Below the pieces are notes generated by a model. The model was not told where the DNA came from. It saw only the letters and a list, made by a program, of their open reading frames with translations, and ran no database searches. A stretch of 33,221 nt of DNA. Origin: CAZGUG01 sp964529035. Its GTDB lineage: Bacteria > Bacillota > Clostridia > Ch29. Shown piece by piece: positions 14,041 to 22,802 of the stretch; the first letter of the stretch is position 1; the number at the start of each line of letters is the position of its first letter. Where the stretch lies: contig CAZGUG010000020.1 in NCBI GenBank assembly GCA_964529035.1, forward strand, positions 1-33,221. The letters are read 5' to 3'. The position numbers were made by a program, and so were the translations under genes.

Positions 14041-15545
14041 AGCGTAAAGAATGCAGGCTTATCAGGGAGCTGCTGCCTTTGTATGCGGAAAACCTGTTAA
14101 GTGAAGAAACTGCCGAATTCGTTAAAGAACATATGGCCGGCTGCACCAGCTGTGCCGATGATTGGAACAGCTTTACCCGTCCGCTGGCTGATCCGATTCC
14201 TGCCGAAAAATACGCCCTACAAAAGGACAGCGGCGGCAGACTTTTTATCAGATTAAGAAAAGCTCTGGCAGCAGCGGTATTAATACTGGTAGTGGGCGGA
14301 GCAGGATTGGCCTATGCCTCCTATACCGCAGGAAAACACGTGGGAATGAACCACCCGGATTACCGGTTTGCCCAAGAGCTTGGGCTGTTTACAGAGATTA
14401 ACCAAACAAAGGATATGGACGGGCTCGGGGCAACCTTAGAGAAGGGCCTGTTTGACGGCACCCGCAGCGTGCTGTTTTTAAGCCTCTCGGATAAAACCGA
14501 GGCCATACCCCGGGTAGACCTGTTCGACCAGACCGGGCACCAGTACCAGTTCAAAAGCGCCAGCGGCTGGCAGGGCAAATATTTCATGCTGGAGTTTGAG
14601 CCCATAGGACTGGAAGCCCAACAGGTAACCGTGTCCCTTGCCATGGATATGGCAGAAGAGGCCAAGGGGCAGGAGGCAGAGTTTACCTTCCCGGTGGATG
14701 TTGTAAAAACCGTTCAACATACCAAAATTGTCTACCCAAATCAAAAGAAGGAACTGCCCGGCCTTGGAATAACGCTTGAAAAGGCCGTATTAGGCGTCAG
14801 TGAAGCCCTGTTCAAAATATACCTTGACTGGCCGGTGGACGGCTCTGTGGCCGGCCTTGGCATAGGCCGGAGCAGCGCCTACTTTCCCACCTCGGTTGTA
14901 AAGGTGCCGGATACTCCGCCGCCCCCGGGTTTGGCTGCGCCCCCTCCCGGAGGGCTTATGTCCGGGTATGCGTCAAGCTGCGGGATAAACTACCGCGCCG
15001 GAGACCCGCCCCTAAGCCGTCCCGCCCTTTATGATATGACTTCAAGGCAGGAAACGGAGGTACAAAAGGGGGAGTATTCCACCACCCAGTTCCCCTGCCA
15101 GGTGGAAGCCATTATAAAGTTTGCGCCGGTAAAAAAGGAAACAGAAAGCCTGGAGCTTATACTGCCACCGTTGTACCTCTATGAATGGATGGAGGATTCC
15201 CCCAGGGTTTACCTGGACTTTGGAGAAGGGGATGAATTATTCCCCGGTGAGGAAATTCAGTTCCCCGGCGGAAAGATAATTATAAAAAGGGCCTGGATGG
15301 AAGAGGGCAGGCTTTTCATGAATTACTCATTGGAGGGTCCCGAAGGGCCGGACACAGTACTGCCTCACTTTGAACTTGTTGACGCCGGAGCCAATAAACA
15401 GGGCCAGATGCGCTTTGACTGGGAAGACCCGCAATTAGTGGCCTTCTCACTGTTTGACGCGGAAGCAAATGAGTTTAATATAACCCTCGACAGCATTGGC
15501 CGGCTGCTGTCCCGGGAAAAGTTCATCCTGGACCTTGCGGAATGA
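14037..15545 (+). CDS. Membrane-bound anti-sigma factor with zinc-binding (ZAS) domain
   Basis: This 502-residue protein would hold the preceding ECF sigma factor at the membrane. The N-terminus has the ZAS pattern C6...H32-xxx-C36-xx-C39 in EHMAGCTSC. A single transmembrane segment lies near 75-96 (LAAAVLILVVGGAGLAYAS), leaving about 400 residues outside. The outer part has no domain I recognise beyond a DUF4179-like start with beta-rich segments, and a Pro/Gly-rich stretch near 295-310 that may be a flexible linker. The 4-bp overlap with the sigma gene ensures balanced synthesis. The large outer domain suggests it senses a wall or envelope signal. Confidence 0.85.
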   Translation: MKRKECRLIRELLPLYAENLLSEETAEFVKEHMAGCTSCADDWNSFTRPLADPIPAEKYALQKDSGGRLFIRLRKALAAAVLILVVGGAGLAYASYTAGKHVGMNHPDYRFAQELGLFTEINQTKDMDGLGATLEKGLFDGTRSVLFLSLSDKTEAIPRVDLFDQTGHQYQFKSASGWQGKYFMLEFEPIGLEAQQVTVSLAMDMAEEAKGQEAEFTFPVDVVKTVQHTKIVYPNQKKELPGLGITLEKAVLGVSEALFKIYLDWPVDGSVAGLGIGRSSAYFPTSVVKVPDTPPPPGLAAPPPGGLMSGYASSCGINYRAGDPPLSRPALYDMTSRQETEVQKGEYSTTQFPCQVEAIIKFAPVKKETESLELILPPLYLYEWMEDSPRVYLDFGEGDELFPGEEIQFPGGKIIIKRAWMEEGRLFMNYSLEGPEGPDTVLPHFELVDAGANKQGQMRFDWEDPQLVAFSLFDAEANEFNITLDSIGRLLSREKFILDLAE

Positions 15546-15635
15546 CACGCGGTTTATTATCCCATTGACACTCATTAGTGAAGCAAGATAGAATTAAGCC
15601 AGTAAAAAGAATTATTCGCATGCCGGGGGATGACA

Positions 15636-17015
15636 ATGAAAAAGGTAATAATTATCCTTCTTATAGCCACCATTGCCTGCGCCGGGTTTATAACCGCGCG
15701 GAGGCTTTTTAACGAAGCGGGGGAGATCCTTAGCGGTACTCGTTTCAACTGGTACGAATCCAAAACCCAAAGTGAAATTGAGAACGGGAATAAGTTCGCC
15801 CAGGAGAGGCTGAGTAAGAAATACCATGTATTCATAAACGGTATATTCGTGGATATCGGGTATGACTGGGATGGAATTATCTATGTCCCCATAAGGACCA
15901 TTAGCGATAGCCTTAACTGGATTGTCAACTGGGTACCCGATTTAGGGATGATTCAACTGGTTAAGAACAGCCATGAGGCCTATGTAGATATTGTAAATTT
16001 TTTCGGAAAAGGCTATATCCCCCTAGACAGGCTGGAAAACCTGCTGAGCCTTGACAGCGTACGAATACACGGCGGGAACATAGAGATACAATCCGGTGGC
16101 AGCACGCACCAATCAATAGACTTAAGGCAGCTGCCAAGGTTCTCCTTTTATATAAACGGCATGAAAATGACCGATAATGCAGTAGGGTACCAGGAAGAAA
16201 AACTTGTACCCAGCCGGATTTTTGCTTTATCCTTCGGAAGGGTGTTCAGGTATGACGCGATTGAGGGACATACCTATATAGACGATAGCAGAATAGATGC
16301 AATGTTTATAGACGGCAGAGCATACTCCACCCTTGACCAACTTAAAGAAGTTGTGGATACCGGAGGGGCAGTTTTTCAGTTCAGAGGATTTACGCCCGAT
16401 ACCCAACCGCTGATGCCGGTTATCGAAAAAGGCCCTGAGGAAAATGTGGTAGCTCTTACCTTTGACGATTATCTTGGGGACAAGGTATATCCCCTTTTGG
16501 ATGTTCTGGATGTATACAATGTAAAAGCCACTTTCTTTGTGATTGGCAACAGTATAGAACAAAATGCCGGCGTACTTGAGGAACTTGTAAAGCGGGGCCA
16601 CCAGGCCGCAAACCACACCTGGGACCACTATAACAACCATACCCTTACCGATGATGAGATAAGGGCCCAGCTTATATCCACCCGGCTCTTTACGGAAAAA
16701 TACGGTGGCCAAAGCGCACCCTTTTTCAGACCCCCGGGCGGGTATTATAACGATAATGCGGTTAGAATAGCGCAAAACGCAGGGCTGCAGACGGTACTGT
16801 GGTCGCTTAACTCCACCGATGCCGACCCGGACAATGATGCAAAGCACATTAAAAGGGTAGTAACTCAGTGGGTACATCCCGGAGCCATAGCAACCATGCA
16901 TACCGGCAGGGATACTACTATAAAAGCGCTTCCGGGGATTATAGAAAACCTGAGGGACAGGGGATACCGGTTTGTAACGATATCCGAGATGGTGAAATTA
17001 AGGGGAGGTGAATAA
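15636..17015 (+). CDS. Secreted polysaccharide deacetylase with N-terminal stalk/copper-amine-oxidase-like domains
   Basis: This 459-residue protein removes acetyl groups from cell-wall or other polysaccharides outside the cell. An N-terminal hydrophobic segment (MKKVIIILLIATIACAGFIT) serves as signal or anchor. Residues about 64-225 contain two repeats like the copper amine oxidase N-terminal 'stalk' domain (VFINGIFVDI... and FYINGMKM...). The C-terminal NodB domain has TFDD (275-278, with YLGD instead of the usual GP following), HTWDH (327-331) as metal ligands, RPPGG (365-369) and MHTGR (421-425) for the catalytic His. I chose ATG 15636, five bases after GGGGGA; ATG 15630 is possible. The lipoprotein gene follows after a single base, so the two are one operon. 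Confidence 0.88.
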   Translation: MKKVIIILLIATIACAGFITARRLFNEAGEILSGTRFNWYESKTQSEIENGNKFAQERLSKKYHVFINGIFVDIGYDWDGIIYVPIRTISDSLNWIVNWVPDLGMIQLVKNSHEAYVDIVNFFGKGYIPLDRLENLLSLDSVRIHGGNIEIQSGGSTHQSIDLRQLPRFSFYINGMKMTDNAVGYQEEKLVPSRIFALSFGRVFRYDAIEGHTYIDDSRIDAMFIDGRAYSTLDQLKEVVDTGGAVFQFRGFTPDTQPLMPVIEKGPEENVVALTFDDYLGDKVYPLLDVLDVYNVKATFFVIGNSIEQNAGVLEELVKRGHQAANHTWDHYNNHTLTDDEIRAQLISTRLFTEKYGGQSAPFFRPPGGYYNDNAVRIAQNAGLQTVLWSLNSTDADPDNDAKHIKRVVTQWVHPGAIATMHTGRDTTIKALPGIIENLRDRGYRFVTISEMVKLRGGE

Positions 17016-17016
17016 C

Positions 17017-18051
17017 ATGATAGACAAAAAAATGTTATTCGTTCTAATGGGACTTATGGTCATAGCTTCCTTAACAGCATGCCAGCCGGATACTCCCCCA
17101 GTAGATAACCTACCCGGCCAGCCCCTGGATGACGCCGGTTGGAAATGGAAGCATCTTGGGTTTACCGGTGACAGGGTGGACAAGATACAGGTAACAAGCG
17201 ACGGAAGGGTATTTGCCCTGTCCGGAAGAAAGCTCTATTACCCGGAAGAGGGAGGATGGAATGCAGCCCATCCCGACACTGTTATTTCCACCTTCTATTT
17301 GTTGGAGAAAGATGACAAGGCAACCATTGTTGCCGCAGGGGACAACGGGGAAGTATACCTGTACACGGTGGAAGACGACTTATGGAACGAAGCCGAAATT
17401 ATAGCCCTTCCCGAACCTATTGATATAATAACGGTCAGCCCTGCTACCGGGGAAATATTTGTAGGCCAATCGACCAAGAACGGTGGAGGCCTTTGGAAAA
17501 GCGGCGATGGAGGTATCAGTTGGAAGAAGCTTACCGATATTACCGTCAGAGGAATCGCGGTACACCCGGAGGACCCAGAAATAATATATATTGTTGATAA
17601 ACTTACCTACCTGTCTACCGATGGCGGCAAAAGCTGGGCTAAGGTGGAAACCGGTGCAAACTATGGTGTTCTTATACATCCCCTTTATCCGGAAACGGCC
17701 TATCTGGCCTACGCCCAGGGTGTGGTATCGGCAAGCCATGATGGCACAATAACCTCCCAGCAGCAGTTCTACCTGCCGGGCGGTATGACCCGCCTTGAAT
17801 TCAACCCGGCCAGCCTTAACGAATGGGCTTTAGGATTATGGGACTACCCCTCTGGTGTGGGAGGGCTGTATTATTCATTCAACGGCGGCGGCCACTGGCT
17901 GGAGGTGGGAGAGAAAATGAAGGATGTCAGAATACTGGACCTATGCTTTGACAAGGACGGCAAAACTCTTTATATAGGTACCGCGGACAGCGGCCTGTGG
18001 GCACTGAATATTGAGGAACTGAAGAAAGACGGCAAATCATCAAATAAATAA
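17017..18051 (+). CDS. Lipoprotein with sortilin/BNR-type beta-propeller repeats
   Basis: This 344-residue protein starts with a lipoprotein signal: a basic N-terminus, a hydrophobic stretch and the lipobox SLTAC, whose Cys would be lipidated. The mature part contains repeated Asp-box-like motifs such as GGGLWKSGDGGISWKKL, YLSTDGGKSWAKV and GLYYSFNGGGHWLEV, the pattern of BNR/VPS10-type propellers, together with 'hydrolysis-free' loops. I start at ATG 17017 because GGAGGTG lies six bases upstream, overlapping the end of the deacetylase gene. It is part of the deacetylase operon. Ligand and function are unknown; a scaffold or envelope-binding role is plausible. Confidence 0.82.
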   Translation: MIDKKMLFVLMGLMVIASLTACQPDTPPVDNLPGQPLDDAGWKWKHLGFTGDRVDKIQVTSDGRVFALSGRKLYYPEEGGWNAAHPDTVISTFYLLEKDDKATIVAAGDNGEVYLYTVEDDLWNEAEIIALPEPIDIITVSPATGEIFVGQSTKNGGGLWKSGDGGISWKKLTDITVRGIAVHPEDPEIIYIVDKLTYLSTDGGKSWAKVETGANYGVLIHPLYPETAYLAYAQGVVSASHDGTITSQQQFYLPGGMTRLEFNPASLNEWALGLWDYPSGVGGLYYSFNGGGHWLEVGEKMKDVRILDLCFDKDGKTLYIGTADSGLWALNIEELKKDGKSSNK

Positions 18052-18062
18052 GGAGGAGCATC

Positions 18063-18803
18063 ATGCCTTTTAATATATGCGATGCCGGCGGAAACCATAT
18101 CGGGTTTATACACCGCCAATACCCGGGAGACAATAACGTTTTTCTGGCTGCCCTCACAGAACTTGAGGCGGATGATACCATAGTGGATATATCAAAAATC
18201 GAGACCCATATTGCCAATGCCTATAACTGCAAAAACCTGCTGGGCAAGGTAAACAGTGATAAACTCAATGATATCCTGGAGTCCAAACTGCGGGATTGCT
18301 GTGAGCAAACGGGAATAACCGATAGGAGAGATTTTTTGATTTACCTGTATCTTAAGGATACTTTCACCAAGGGATACCTGCCCTTGGAAAAGGCAATTAT
18401 GGATAGTATTGACGTTTCCAAAATCAAAGGGTACCTGTTGTTGGATATAAGAAAAACTAGACTGCGGGATGGCAAGATATATTTGGACTTTGAACTCGAC
18501 TATATAGATGACGAAACAGTGGACTCCTCCCCTCCGGTGTTCGCCAAGATTGTTGACTACCCGGTATTGTATACCGATATTATGGGAACCGCCGACGGGT
18601 TTATATTCGGCGCCGACCTGACCGATTTTGGCGGGAGGAACCACGCCCATACAACTACTCTAAAGCTGTTATCCGGGAACTGCGAGAAGGAACTGGACCT
18701 GCCTGTGTATATACAGGCAAGGAAGGGGATGAATATTCAACTGTACATGGAGGGCAAAAAAATAAACAAGGTATTCTGTGATGGAGTAATATACAAATTC
18801 TAA
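18063..18803 (+). CDS. Hypothetical protein of the deacetylase operon
   Basis: I do not recognise this 246-residue protein. It lacks a signal peptide or membrane segment, so it is probably cytoplasmic. The first half is mostly helical (ITDRRDFLIYLYLKDTFTKG, 84-103, for instance) and the second half is beta-rich with DFELDYIDDE and a FIFGADLTDFGG loop followed by HAHTTT. It carries four scattered Cys. AAGGAGGAGC lies just before the ATG and the gene begins 11 bp after the lipoprotein stop, so it belongs to that operon. A 10-bp inverted repeat follows immediately. Confidence 0.75.
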   Translation: MPFNICDAGGNHIGFIHRQYPGDNNVFLAALTELEADDTIVDISKIETHIANAYNCKNLLGKVNSDKLNDILESKLRDCCEQTGITDRRDFLIYLYLKDTFTKGYLPLEKAIMDSIDVSKIKGYLLLDIRKTRLRDGKIYLDFELDYIDDETVDSSPPVFAKIVDYPVLYTDIMGTADGFIFGADLTDFGGRNHAHTTTLKLLSGNCEKELDLPVYIQARKGMNIQLYMEGKKINKVFCDGVIYKF

Positions 18804-18810
18804 AGGAGAT

Positions 18811-18840
18811 TTGTAGGCCATTCCTATGGGTGGCCTACAA
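18811..18840. terminator. Perfect inverted repeat between convergent genes, probable terminator
   Basis: TTGTAGGCCA (18811-18820) is perfectly complementary to TGGCCTACAA (18831-18840) around a ten-base loop. It lies between the end of the plus-strand operon and the end of the minus-strand gene at 18852. There is no long T run on either side, so it may be a weak bidirectional terminator or simply an RNA 3' stabilising hairpin. Confidence 0.6.
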
Positions 18841-18851
18841 TTAATAAGGAG

Positions 18852-19841
18852 CTAGATTTCCAGTTGATGTCCTATGCCCTTTTCCACTGCCTTTTCATAA
18901 ACCCTGTGGGCGGCAACCAAATCCAGGATTGCCATGCCGACACATTTAAACAGCGTTATGTCGCTGTCCTTGAGCCTTCCGGGTATCTCGCCTGTTATTA
19001 CCCGGCCAAGCTCCCCGTTAAAATTCTTTTCGGATATAATACCCTTTTTCAGCGGGATAATAATATCCCCAGCCTCGGCCAGAACCCCTTCCTTCGTATC
19101 AAAGAATATTCCGCCAGCCTTTGTTATTATTGTTTCATCCAGTTCTCTCGCATCCGGGGTATAGGAACCAATGCCGTTTACATGGGTACCCTCCTTTACC
19201 AGCTGGCCGTCAAAGGTTGGTTCGCTGGAGGTTGTCACCGTAGTAATTATGTCCGCCCCTTCAACGGCCTGCCCAGCCCTTTCCACCGGCACAATTTCAG
19301 CACCGGATGCAGCCATCTGCCTTTGCATATCCTTAGCAAACCGTTTTGTCTTCCCAAAATCCCTGCCTGCCACCCTTACCTCTTTCAGGTTTCGTGCGCA
19401 CAGCATGGCTTCAAGCTGTGCTGCCGCCTGGCCGCCGGTACCAATCAGCGCCGCAACCTTTGCATCCTTTCTTGCCAGGATATCGGTGGCCGCACCCTGT
19501 ACAGCACCGGTTCTTAATTGGGTAAGATAGGTTCCGTTAATTATTGCGGCCACCTCGCCGGTTGCCCCGTCCAAAAGCACCATCTGGGCCGGAGCCGAAG
19601 GCTTCCCCAACTGGGGGTTTCGGGGAAAAATTGAGATAATCTTTACCCCGATGGCTTCCAGGTCCTCTATGTAAGCCGGCATAAAAAGGCTCCGCCCCTG
19701 CATCTTTGGAATGTCCAGGTTAACCCTCAAGGGGACTACGCTTTTGCCCTGGGAATAAATTTTGAGGGCCTCTTTGGCTGCGTCTATCGCATCCTTCATT
19801 GAGAATACCTTCTTAATATCCTCCCTTGTCAGTACAAGCAT
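18852..19841 (-). CDS. Ornithine cyclodeaminase-family enzyme, probable delta1-pyrroline-2-carboxylate reductase
   Basis: This 329-residue protein belongs to the ornithine cyclodeaminase/mu-crystallin family, which includes ornithine cyclodeaminases, alanine dehydrogenases and NAD(P)H-dependent delta1-pyrroline-2-carboxylate (Pyr2C) reductases. LRTGAVQGAATDIL and the Rossmann motif AALIGTGGQAAAQLEAML are clear, as are VTTSSEPTF and GSYTPDARELD. The start at ATG 19841 is preceded by AGGGGTGG. Just upstream on the same strand (22 bp) lies a trans-3-hydroxyproline dehydratase-like gene whose product would be Pyr2C; the pairing makes Pyr2C reductase the most likely activity, giving L-proline. Ornithine cyclodeaminase is the alternative. 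Confidence 0.82.
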   Translation of the reverse strand: MLVLTREDIKKVFSMKDAIDAAKEALKIYSQGKSVVPLRVNLDIPKMQGRSLFMPAYIEDLEAIGVKIISIFPRNPQLGKPSAPAQMVLLDGATGEVAAIINGTYLTQLRTGAVQGAATDILARKDAKVAALIGTGGQAAAQLEAMLCARNLKEVRVAGRDFGKTKRFAKDMQRQMAASGAEIVPVERAGQAVEGADIITTVTTSSEPTFDGQLVKEGTHVNGIGSYTPDARELDETIITKAGGIFFDTKEGVLAEAGDIIIPLKKGIISEKNFNGELGRVITGEIPGRLKDSDITLFKCVGMAILDLVAAHRVYEKAVEKGIGHQLEI

Positions 19842-19863
19842 CAAAACCACCCCTGTATATTTT

Positions 19864-20883
19864 TTAACTGCCTATTATCCTGAACCCCTCCGGCAGCGGG
19901 TCCTCCGGATCCAGCACCAGCTGATTAAAACCCATTATATGCGCAGTGCCCGAGACCTCGGTTACAACTGCATCGTACTCCCCTACTTTGGTCTGCTCCA
20001 CCACCCTGCCTTCGAAGGGTGTATCTATTATACTATAGTTAACAAGGACATCCTCCTTTTTCATCTCCCCGGCGCTGTAGTGCAGTGCAACCCTTCCGCC
20101 GGTACCGGTACCGGTGGGAGACCTGTCCACCTGTCCCTCGGCAAAAATGCATACGTTTTTGGTGACGAGTTTACTGCCCTTTCTTACCGGTGTCTCGAAA
20201 AGGATGGTTCCGTAAAGCCAGTTGACCCCGGAGGTGGGGTGGTTGAATTCCATTCGTGACATAACCTTGTTCTTAATCTCCATGCCCACCTTAACCAGTC
20301 TTTCGGTGTTTTCCGGGGTTACCTCAAGGCCTACCTTTTTCACGTCAAGGTACACATAAAAGGCTCCGCAGTATGCCACGTCCACTGAAATGCTTCCTAT
20401 GCCGTTCACATTAACGGGAATGTCTTTTTTGTATACAAAACATGGTACGTTCTGAAACCTTACCCTTTCTACCCTGCCGTCTTTCACATCGACGCAGGCG
20501 GTGACCCTTCCGGCGGGGGTATCGATTTTAACGGTATTTCCCCCTTCCCCGGAAACAATCATCCCGGTTTCAACTGCAACCTTTGTCACCCCGATAATTC
20601 CGTGTCCGCACATGGAGCTTAAACCCTCGTTGTGGGTAAACAATACGCCAAAATCACCGTCATCGGTTACCGCCGGGACAATTATGCAGCCGTACATGCC
20701 GCTGTGGCCCCTCGGCTCCAGCATAATCATCTTCCGCAGGTGGCCGTAGTTCTTAAGCACATAATCCCTCTTTTCAAGGATTGTATCCCCGTAAATCGGC
20801 GGAAATCCTGATGTTACTATCCGAAGCGGCTCCCCCGCCGTGTGGGCGTCTATACAGGTTATATGGTGTTTAAAACTCATCAT
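19864..20883 (-). CDS. Proline racemase-family trans-3-hydroxy-L-proline dehydratase
   Basis: This 339-residue protein has the proline racemase fold. Racemases use two cysteines; here the first is present, C92 in MCGHG, but the second is a threonine, T257 in DRSPTGTGTGG. Cys/Thr is the signature of trans-3-hydroxy-L-proline dehydratases, which remove water to give delta1-pyrroline-2-carboxylate (Cys/Cys or Cys/Ser would mean racemase or epimerase). The next gene is a fitting Pyr2C reductase. I start at ATG 20883, nine bases after AAAGGAG; an ATG directly abutting that site at 20892 is unlikely. This would let the cell use 3-hydroxyproline from collagen or peptides, consistent with the peptidase gene further on. 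Confidence 0.88.
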   Translation of the reverse strand: MMSFKHHITCIDAHTAGEPLRIVTSGFPPIYGDTILEKRDYVLKNYGHLRKMIMLEPRGHSGMYGCIIVPAVTDDGDFGVLFTHNEGLSSMCGHGIIGVTKVAVETGMIVSGEGGNTVKIDTPAGRVTACVDVKDGRVERVRFQNVPCFVYKKDIPVNVNGIGSISVDVAYCGAFYVYLDVKKVGLEVTPENTERLVKVGMEIKNKVMSRMEFNHPTSGVNWLYGTILFETPVRKGSKLVTKNVCIFAEGQVDRSPTGTGTGGRVALHYSAGEMKKEDVLVNYSIIDTPFEGRVVEQTKVGEYDAVVTEVSGTAHIMGFNQLVLDPEDPLPEGFRIIGS

Positions 20884-20961
20884 TGTGCACATCTCCTTTC
20901 ATAATCTGACATCCGGAATTTTTCTGCCTGTTTCCTGATATACTCCCAACGAGTTTCCTTA

Positions 20962-21032
20962 ACAGACACAAGAACCGTCCCCGTGTCTCATCCCCGTGTC
21001 TTCTTGCAGACAACAGAACCGTCCCCCTGTCT
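20962..21032. repeat. Two direct copies of a GAACCGTCCCC repeat
   Basis: ACAGACACAAGAACCGTCCC begins copy one (20962-20988, ending CCGTGTCT) and GCAGACAACAGAACCGTCCC begins copy two (21006-21032, ending CCCTGTCT). A third, inverted, related copy lies at 22812-22824 (ACAGGGGACGGTT). Such GACAGGGGGACGGTTCT elements recur in intergenic spaces of many Clostridia. The rest of 20893-21127 contains no gene I can support. Confidence 0.65.
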
Positions 21033-21127
21033 TTTCTTGTCTTTTCCGTGTCTTTCGCTGTACATGCACCAAATCCAACCCCGAATAATAACATATATTG
21101 CAGACTACTTCAGGGGGTGAATGAAAT

Positions 21128-21220
21128 ATGGTAGACCTGGAAAACTTCTTCAAGGGCAGTCAGGGTACTTTGTTCCTGCTTTTGATAATTATCATTATAT
21201 TCTTTGCTTTTGACATATAG
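21128..21220 (+). CDS. 30-residue single-pass membrane peptide
   Basis: The frame encodes a polar start MVDLENFFKGSQG, then a transmembrane segment TLFLLLIIIIIFFAFDI. GGGGGTGA stands eight bases before the ATG, and a good terminator follows 35 bp after the stop, so it has the parts of a real small gene. Similar tiny Ile/Leu/Phe-rich peptides are made during sporulation in Firmicutes, but I cannot assign a family. It is the only gene between divergent-strand neighbours and is too short for routine prediction. Confidence 0.55.
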   Translation: MVDLENFFKGSQGTLFLLLIIIIIFFAFDI

Positions 21221-21255
21221 TCACTGCACCTGACATATTTTGTATTGGTAAATTT

Positions 21256-21282
21256 GATCGGGATTAACCCGGTCTTTTTTTG
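21256..21282 (+). terminator. Terminator after the 30-residue peptide gene
   Basis: GATCGGG and CCCGGTC pair (one G-U) across ATTAA, followed by TTTTTTT at 21274-21280, giving a compact rho-independent terminator on the plus strand. Confidence 0.8.
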
Positions 21283-21298
21283 CTTTTTCTCCCGGCTT

Positions 21299-21327
21299 AA
21301 AAAACCCATCGGGCAGATGGGTTTTTT
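21299..21327 (-). terminator. Terminator of the dipeptidase gene, bidirectional
   Basis: AAAAAACCCATC and GATGGGTTTTTT flank GGGCA. The stem lies five bases after the dipeptidase stop on the minus strand, and works in either direction. Confidence 0.85.
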
Positions 21328-21331
21328 AAGG

Positions 21332-22735
21332 CTACAGGGCCAGCAGATACATGGCCTTTGCGTATATTTTGGTTATTGTAACCAAATGGTCAATTTCAAT
21401 GTATTCGTCCTTTTCATGGGCCAGCTCGGGCTGGCCGGGAAAACGGGGCCCAAAGGCCACAGCATTGTCAATGGCCCTTGCATATGTACCGCCACCGATT
21501 GAAATCAGCCGTGCCTCTTCTCCCGTTATCTCCCTGTATACTTTTTTGAGCTTTTGTATCATAAAATTATCTTCCGGCACATACAGCGGAGGCTGATGGT
21601 AAACGTCACCGGAAATGGTTATTCCCGTACCCCCAAGGGCTTTCTTAAGCTGTTCCATAATATAATCGCCCTCGTATTTTATTGGATACCTAATGTTAAT
21701 AACAACCTTTCCATGGGTTTTGTCCAGTTCTATCTGCCCCATGTTGAATACCAGGGCGCCGGATATTTCGTCCTCGAAATCAATCCCGAGGGATTTTCCG
21801 TCGGTCTCAAAACCTATCTTCTGTGCCAAATCCCTTATGTACTCCTTCGCCCCTCCTTCTGCAAGGCTTATGCTGTTGAGAAAGCCAAGCATCTGTGCGA
21901 TTGCGTTCTGACCCTTTTCCGGAGTACTGCCGTGGGCAGAAATTCCGTAGGATTTTATTACCACCCCGTCCTTACCGCTCTCGGACTGCATGTTATACCC
22001 GTTGTTTGCGGCAAAGGCTGTAAGCCTTTCCTCCACCGCCTGCAGCGCCTTTGAATCATCGCCTTTCAATACCGCTTCACAAAAGTCCGGCACCATATTG
22101 GGCCTGTTGCCTCCCCGGATGCTTTCAACGGTGATGCCGCTGCCGCCGCATGCGGCGAAGTCCTTTTCCATACCAAAAATAAGTATGCCTTTTTCGCTGT
22201 AGATGATGGGGAATTCTGCATCCGGCGAAAACCCGGCGGCGGGTTTTTCTTCATGCTTGAAATAATGATCCATGCATGCCCAACCGCTTTCTTCGTCAAG
22301 GCCGGCTATTATCCTTATCCTTTTACCCAGTTTAACTCCGGAATCCTTAATGGCCTTTAAGGCATAGAGCACCGAAATAGCCGGGCCCTTGTCGTCCACC
22401 GTGCCCCGGCCGTATATTTTGTTGTCCGCTATTTGTCCCGAATATGGCGGATAGGTCCAGCCGTCGCCCTCGGGAACAACGTCAAGGTGTACCAGAACCC
22501 CAATAATCTCTTCCCCTTCACCATACTCAACATGCCCTGCGTATCCGTCCACGTTTTTGGTCTTAAAGCCCATGCTGTCAGCCAATTCAAGGTAGTAAAG
22601 CAGCGTATCGTTTATCGCCCTGCCAAAGGGCATTCCTTCTTCCGGCTCCGCCTTGAGGCTCTTAAAACCTATAATCTCCTGGGTGGATTTAATAAGGTCG
22701 TTCTTGTAACCCTCCACCCTTTCGTCAAGCTGCAT
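21332..22735 (-). CDS. pepV: Dipeptidase PepV (M20 metallopeptidase)
   Basis: This 467-residue protein is an M20-family dinuclear zinc dipeptidase of the PepV/Sapep type, acting in the cytoplasm on dipeptides with broad specificity. Metal ligands and catalytic residues are visible: H83 and D85 in LVHLDVVPEG, bridging D115 in GRGTVDDKGP, the general base E148 in GLDEESG, D172 in SPDAEFP, and the late His in PELAHEKDEYIE. GDGWTYPPYSG is a PepV signature. I start at ATG 22735, six bases after GGGAGGG; a longer frame to 22813 lacks a ribosome binding site and adds a non-homologous tail. The neighbouring hydroxyproline genes suggest peptide/amino-acid use. Confidence 0.92.
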   Translation of the reverse strand: MQLDERVEGYKNDLIKSTQEIIGFKSLKAEPEEGMPFGRAINDTLLYYLELADSMGFKTKNVDGYAGHVEYGEGEEIIGVLVHLDVVPEGDGWTYPPYSGQIADNKIYGRGTVDDKGPAISVLYALKAIKDSGVKLGKRIRIIAGLDEESGWACMDHYFKHEEKPAAGFSPDAEFPIIYSEKGILIFGMEKDFAACGGSGITVESIRGGNRPNMVPDFCEAVLKGDDSKALQAVEERLTAFAANNGYNMQSESGKDGVVIKSYGISAHGSTPEKGQNAIAQMLGFLNSISLAEGGAKEYIRDLAQKIGFETDGKSLGIDFEDEISGALVFNMGQIELDKTHGKVVINIRYPIKYEGDYIMEQLKKALGGTGITISGDVYHQPPLYVPEDNFMIQKLKKVYREITGEEARLISIGGGTYARAIDNAVAFGPRFPGQPELAHEKDEYIEIDHLVTITKIYAKAMYLLAL

Positions 22736-22802
22736 GGCCATCCCTCCCGTATTTGCTTTGTATCTCCCCCTATCATGATACCGGATTTTTACATACATGT
22801 CC

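Noticed and set aside
16227..16901. A 224-codon minus-strand frame
   Set aside because: It is the antisense shadow of the polysaccharide deacetylase, whose catalytic motifs are intact on the plus strand.
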